Shown: piece by piece, positions 4,672 to 7,945 of the stretch | Layout: every line of letters begins with the position of its first letter | Numbering within the stretch: position 1 is the stretch's first letter | NCBI GenBank assembly: GCA_041498155.1 | Contig: JBGQHV010000156.1 | Span: 1-7,945, forward strand | DNA from: DASTHG01 sp041498155 | GTDB taxonomy: Bacteria; Gemmatimonadota; Gemmatimonadetes; Gemmatimonadales; GWC2-71-9 | DNA length: 7,945 nucleotides | Direction: 5' to 3' | Made by a program: the position numbers and the translations under genes | Notes under the pieces: model-generated | The model's database searches: none | Seen by the model: only the letters and a program-made list of their open reading frames with translations | Told to the model about the DNA's origin: nothing

Positions 4672-5726
4672 CCGCGGGCGGCAGCGCCCTCTTCGACCGC
4701 TTTCCCGGCCTGCGGAACCGGCTCCCCTGGACTCCGCTCGCCACGCTCCCGACGCCCGTTGACGCCTGGCCACCCTCCGCTGAGCTCCCCGGAGGGTTGT
4801 TCGTCAAGCGCGACGATCTCACATCGCCACTCTACGGCGGCAACAAGATCCGGAAGTTCGAGTTCGCACTCGCCCTGGCGCGGGAACGCCAGGCACGGGC
4901 CCTCGTGACCCTCGGCGGGATCGGGACGAACCAGGGCCTGGCGCTCGCGCTGCACGGCCGGGCCGCGGGCTTCACCGTGGAGGTATCGCTCGCGCCGCAA
5001 CCGATCACCACGGCCGTGCGGGACAACCTGCGCGGTCTCGTGGCCGCCGGTGCGGCATTGCGCTTCGCGCGCACCGGATTGGGCGCGCTGTGGGGTGCGT
5101 GGCGTGCGGTGCGCGCGCGACGCGCGGCCGGCGAGCGCCCCTTCTTCATCCCTGCCGGCGCCTCAACCCCGCTCAACACCGTCGGGTACGTCGCGGCGGC
5201 GCTCGAGCTCGCGGCGCAGATCGAGCAGGGCGTGCTGCCGATGCCGCACCGGATTTTCGTCGCGGCAGGCACCTGTGGCACCGCCGCCGGCCTCGTCGCC
5301 GGGTGCAAGCTCGCCCGCTTGCCGACGCGCGTCACCGCCGTGCGGGTGTTGGGCGCCTTCCGGGCGAACCGCTGGTCGATCGCGGGCCTCGCGCGGCGCA
5401 CCATGGCCCTGTTGCGGGCGCTGGAGCCGGCCGTCCCGGACGTGCCGATCGCCGACGGCGACTTCGACTTCCTGACCGGCTTCCTGGGACGGGGCTACGG
5501 CGATCCGACGCCGGCGGCCCGATCCGCCGTTGCCTGGGCCGCGCCGCGACTGCGCCTGGAGACGACCTATACCGGCAAGACCATGGCCGCGTGGCTGGCG
5601 AACGCCGCGCAGGCGGGGGCGCGTCCGGTGTTGTTCTGGAACACCTTCAACTCCGCCGCCTTTCCACAAGCCTCCGACCTCGACTCCCTGCCGGCTCCGC
5701 TGCGGCGGGCGCTGACGGAGGTCTGA
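4668..5726 (+). CDS. PLP-dependent enzyme, ACC deaminase/D-cysteine desulfhydrase-like
   Basis: A 352-residue fold-type II PLP enzyme of the tryptophan synthase beta superfamily. The likely Schiff-base lysine is K60 in YGGNKIRKFEF (56-66), the pattern typical of ACC deaminase and D-cysteine desulfhydrase. Also visible are FVKRDDLTSPLYGG (45-58), TLGGIGTNQG (81-90, the GGIQSN-like substrate loop), PAGASTPLNTVGYV (162-175), the phosphate-binding GTCGTAAGL (201-209) and LETTYTGK (297-304). The C-terminal HTGG of ACC deaminase/desulfhydrases is replaced by FWNTFNS (323-329), so the substrate may differ; beta-elimination or deamination of a small amino acid is the safest statement. An upstream extension of the frame lies inside the desaturase gene and is rejected; the ATG at 4668 overlaps the desaturase stop (ATGA). 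It is the last gene of the overlapping chain, and its link to the other functions is unclear. Confidence 0.85.
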   Translation: MTAGGSALFDRFPGLRNRLPWTPLATLPTPVDAWPPSAELPGGLFVKRDDLTSPLYGGNKIRKFEFALALARERQARALVTLGGIGTNQGLALALHGRAAGFTVEVSLAPQPITTAVRDNLRGLVAAGAALRFARTGLGALWGAWRAVRARRAAGERPFFIPAGASTPLNTVGYVAAALELAAQIEQGVLPMPHRIFVAAGTCGTAAGLVAGCKLARLPTRVTAVRVLGAFRANRWSIAGLARRTMALLRALEPAVPDVPIADGDFDFLTGFLGRGYGDPTPAARSAVAWAAPRLRLETTYTGKTMAAWLANAAQAGARPVLFWNTFNSAAFPQASDLDSLPAPLRRALTEV

Positions 5727-5790
5727 CGGGCGGGCGGCGCTCCGCGGCTTACTTTATTCACGTCCGTCGCCACCCGTTCGAGGAGACCCC

Positions 5791-7449
5791 GTGTCCGTGT
5801 CGCGCCATTGCTGCCTCATCGCCGCCGCGCTGATCAGTGCCGTGCCACTGGTCGCCCAGACGACCACCGCGCCCCCCATCACGCCGCAGGATCTGCGGCA
5901 GCGGCTCACCGCCATCGCGGACGACTCGATGGGGGGGCGCCGATCGGGCTCCGTGGGAGATTCCAAGACGGCCGACTACGTCGCCTCAGAATTCCGGCGC
6001 CTCGGCCTGCGGCCCGCGGGGGACGGCGGGACGTGGTTCCAGACGGTCCCGTTCTTCTTCGCTGAACCCGCGGCGGCCTCGCTGGCGGCGGGCGGCGCGA
6101 CGCTCACCGCCGGCGTGGACTACATCCTCGTCGGCCGACCGGTGGCGAGCTCACCGCTGACCAGCGCCACGGCCGTCTATGGGGGATCCGCGACCGACTC
6201 CTCGGGGTGGATCGGCGCCGACCAGGCGGCCGGAAAGGTTGTCGTGTTCGACGTGCGGCCCGGCCCGGACGGCCAGCGCCATCTGGTGCCGCGGCTGCGC
6301 GGGCTTGCGACGAGCGCGCGGTTCGCCCACGCGGCGGTGCTGGCGGTGGCGGAGCTCGATCTCCTGGCGCCCGAAATCGTGGCACAGATCGGCGAGCGTC
6401 GCCTGACGTCCGATACGACCCGCGTGAGCGGCCAGCCGGTCGTGCTGCTCGTGACACCGGGCGCGGCTGAGCGGTTGCTCGGTGCTCCCACGGCGGGATT
6501 GACCCCAGGGGCCGGGGGCGGCGCGGTGGCGGGTGATCTTGGCGTGCGATTCACGGCGGTACCGTATCCGGCCCGCAACGTCGTCGCCGTGCTGCCCGGC
6601 ACCGATCCGGCGCGGCGTGGCGAATACGTCGCCCTCACCGCGCACAACGATCACGTGGGCTTCGACCACAGTCCGGTGGATCACGACTCGCTGCGTGCCC
6701 ACAACCAGGTGGTCCGGCCGATGGGCGCCGACTCTCCCGACCGGCCGGCGACGGCGGAAGAGCAGGCGCGGGTCGCTCAGATTCTCGATAGTCTGCGGAA
6801 GGTCCGGCCGGCCCGCCGTGACTCGATCCGCAACGGGGCTGACGACGACGGTTCGGGCACCGTCGCGATCCTCGAGATCGCCGAAGCGCTGACCAAGGGG
6901 CCGGACCGCCCGCGGCGCTCTGTCCTGTTCGTGTCGCACACCGGGGAAGAGGAGGGCCTGGTCGGGTCGAGCTGGTTCACCGATCACGCCACGGTCCCCA
7001 TCGACTCGATCGTCGCGGAGATCGACGAGGACATGGTCGGGCGTGGGACGGCGGCCGATCTCCCCGATGGTGGGTCGACCTACCTCGAGGTCGTGGGCGC
7101 CCGCCGCCTGTCCAATGAGTTCGGCGACCTGCTCGAGGCGGCCAACGCCGCGCAGCCCGAGCCGTTCAAATTCAACTACGCGTTCGACGTGCCCGGCCAT
7201 CCACTGCAGTACTACTGCCGGGCCGATCACTACAGCTACGCGCGCTACGGCATTCCCAGCGTCGCCCTGTCGCGCGGCGAGCACGAAGACTACCACCAGG
7301 TGACCGACGAGGCGCAGTACATCGACTACGACGACCTGGCCCGTGTGGCCCGGCTGGTGCGGGACGCCGCGCTGCGGATCGCCAACCTCGATCACCGGCC
7401 CGCACTCGATCATCCCAAGGGGGATCCGCACGCGCCGTGCGTGCAGTGA
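5791..7449 (+). CDS. Exported M28-family zinc metallopeptidase
   Basis: A 552-residue secreted peptidase of the M28 (aminopeptidase Y/PSMA-like) family, probably an aminopeptidase acting in the periplasm or outside. A signal peptide covers about residues 1-22 (hydrophobic LIAAALISAVPLVA, cleavage near A22). Residues about 100-250 look like a protease-associated (PA) insert. Catalytic motifs follow in order: TAHNDH (283-288, ligand H285, catalytic D287), NGADDDGSG (348-356, bridging Asp within 351-353), HTGEEEGL (383-390, E386 base and E387 ligand), IDEDMVG (411-417, D414) and DYHQVTD (500-506, H502). About 60 residues separate the first two motifs, much longer than usual. The GTG start has GAGGAG at 5780-5785, 5 nt upstream. 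The 64-nt gap before it suggests some independence from the PLP gene. It overlaps the next gene by 4 nt. Family certain; specificity not. Confidence 0.93.
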   Translation: MSVSRHCCLIAAALISAVPLVAQTTTAPPITPQDLRQRLTAIADDSMGGRRSGSVGDSKTADYVASEFRRLGLRPAGDGGTWFQTVPFFFAEPAAASLAAGGATLTAGVDYILVGRPVASSPLTSATAVYGGSATDSSGWIGADQAAGKVVVFDVRPGPDGQRHLVPRLRGLATSARFAHAAVLAVAELDLLAPEIVAQIGERRLTSDTTRVSGQPVVLLVTPGAAERLLGAPTAGLTPGAGGGAVAGDLGVRFTAVPYPARNVVAVLPGTDPARRGEYVALTAHNDHVGFDHSPVDHDSLRAHNQVVRPMGADSPDRPATAEEQARVAQILDSLRKVRPARRDSIRNGADDDGSGTVAILEIAEALTKGPDRPRRSVLFVSHTGEEEGLVGSSWFTDHATVPIDSIVAEIDEDMVGRGTAADLPDGGSTYLEVVGARRLSNEFGDLLEAANAAQPEPFKFNYAFDVPGHPLQYYCRADHYSYARYGIPSVALSRGEHEDYHQVTDEAQYIDYDDLARVARLVRDAALRIANLDHRPALDHPKGDPHAPCVQ

Positions 7450-7945
7450 GCCGGCTCGCGCTCACCCGCGAGGTGAGTCCCGCCATCAGGCGCTGCGAGC
7501 TGGTGCATCTCGAGCGGCGCCCCATCGACGTCGAGCTGGCGCGGGCGCAGCACCACGCGTACGAGGCGGCGTTGCGCGGGGCCGGGTGCCAGGTGCGCAC
7601 CCTGCCCGCCGAGGCGTCGCTGCCGGACTCGGTCTTCGTGGAGGACACGGCCGTCGTGCTCGATGAGGTCGCCGTCATCACCCGGCCGGGCGCCGAGTCG
7701 CGCCGTCCGGAAACCGGCGCGGTCGCCGCGATTCTCGGGGAGTATCGGCCGCTCACCTCGATCGCGGCGCCCGGGACGATGGACGGAGGCGACGTCCTGG
7801 TCATCGGGCGGACCGTCTTCGTCGGCGCGACCGATCGGACCAACCAGGCGGCGATCGACCAGCTGGGCGCCGCATTGGCTCCGCACGGCTATCGGGTCGA
7901 GCCCGTGGCGGTGCGCGGGTGCCTCCACCTCAAGTCGGCCGCCAC
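7446..7945 (+). CDS. ddaH: Dimethylarginine dimethylaminohydrolase-like enzyme, N-terminal part
   Basis: The first 166 residues of an amidinotransferase-fold (pentein) enzyme, cut by the window edge. DDAH hydrolyses N-omega-methylated arginines to citrulline and methylamines. Matching stretches are LPDSVFVEDTAVVLDE (59-74), ITRPGAESRRPE (78-89), GTMDGGDVL (110-118), RTVFVGATDRTNQ (122-134) and GCLHLKSAA (158-166). D61, E66/D67, D113 and H161 fit the substrate-binding and catalytic positions of the family; the nucleophilic cysteine near the C-terminus would lie beyond the window, so activity cannot be confirmed. Usual length is about 255 residues, so roughly 90 are missing. The GTG start overlaps the M28 stop (GTGA, 7446-7449), and no strong Shine-Dalgarno is evident, implying coupling to the peptidase. 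Arginine deiminase is a less likely alternative, given the short RTNQ/CLHLKSA pattern. Confidence 0.87.
   Translation, partial: MSRLALTREVSPAIRRCELVHLERRPIDVELARAQHHAYEAALRGAGCQVRTLPAEASLPDSVFVEDTAVVLDEVAVITRPGAESRRPETGAVAAILGEYRPLTSIAAPGTMDGGDVLVIGRTVFVGATDRTNQAAIDQLGAALAPHGYRVEPVAVRGCLHLKSAA

Noticed and set aside
3637..4773. 378-codon open frame on the minus strand
   Set aside because: It is antisense to the desaturase, whose histidine boxes are all intact. The translation is low-complexity and His/Arg-rich, produced by the complement of the desaturase codons.
5748..5760. AT-rich patch CTTACTTTATTCA upstream of the M28 gene as a possible -10 region
   Set aside because: No -35 element lies at suitable spacing (CTGACG is 21 nt upstream of TACTTT). 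A promoter is possible here but not supported.
5931..5937. Run of seven G near the start of the M28 gene as a phase-variation tract
   Set aside because: It encodes the ordinary M-G-G-R stretch of the protein. Short G runs are common at this base composition and nothing else suggests phase variation.
6151..7431. 426-codon open frame on the minus strand
   Set aside because: It is antisense to the M28 peptidase, whose catalytic motifs are all present. It shows no domain pattern.

Overview
This is a GC-rich, densely packed bacterial chromosomal segment with every supported gene on the + strand. The suggested source is a Gram-negative-type, free-living bacterium. It has an RND/HlyD efflux adaptor tail, exported enzymes, frequent GTG starts and many 1-4 nt gene overlaps. 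My best guess is Gemmatimonadota or another GC-rich soil or freshwater phylum, but that rests on general gene style rather than a marker gene. No tRNA, rRNA, CRISPR array, insertion sequence or phage gene was seen.

Region 1 (1-2627) holds the end of an efflux periplasmic adaptor, then an exported YdjC/ChbG-type deacetylase overlapping it by 4 nt. A DinB-fold metalloprotein and an aldo/keto reductase follow with almost no spacing. This reads as one loosely functional accessory operon.

Region 2 (2628-5726) is the most coherent part. A good extended -10 promoter (2635-2663) drives a roughly 105-nt leader containing two hairpins, followed by a cold-shock protein gene with a strong Shine-Dalgarno. 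A strong 12-bp intrinsic terminator-like hairpin (3019-3053) then sits only 28 nt before rpsU (S21). From rpsU onward the genes overlap by 1-4 nt at every junction: rpsU, infA (IF-1), a 66-residue CxxC...CxC protein, a membrane fatty acid desaturase and a PLP-dependent ACC deaminase/D-cysteine desulfhydrase-like enzyme. RNA chaperone, S21, IF-1 and desaturase are all functions linked elsewhere to low-temperature growth. I infer a cold-acclimation transcription unit in which the terminator may act as an attenuator relieved by Csp antitermination.

Region 3 (5727-7945) holds an exported M28-family metallopeptidase with its own Shine-Dalgarno. It overlaps by 4 nt a dimethylarginine dimethylaminohydrolase-like gene that runs off the window. 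The pair suggests peptide breakdown coupled to (methyl)arginine catabolism, which is inference.

The main candidate for something undescribed is the csp leader, the csp-rpsU terminator and the overlapping rpsU-infA-Zn ribbon-desaturase string.
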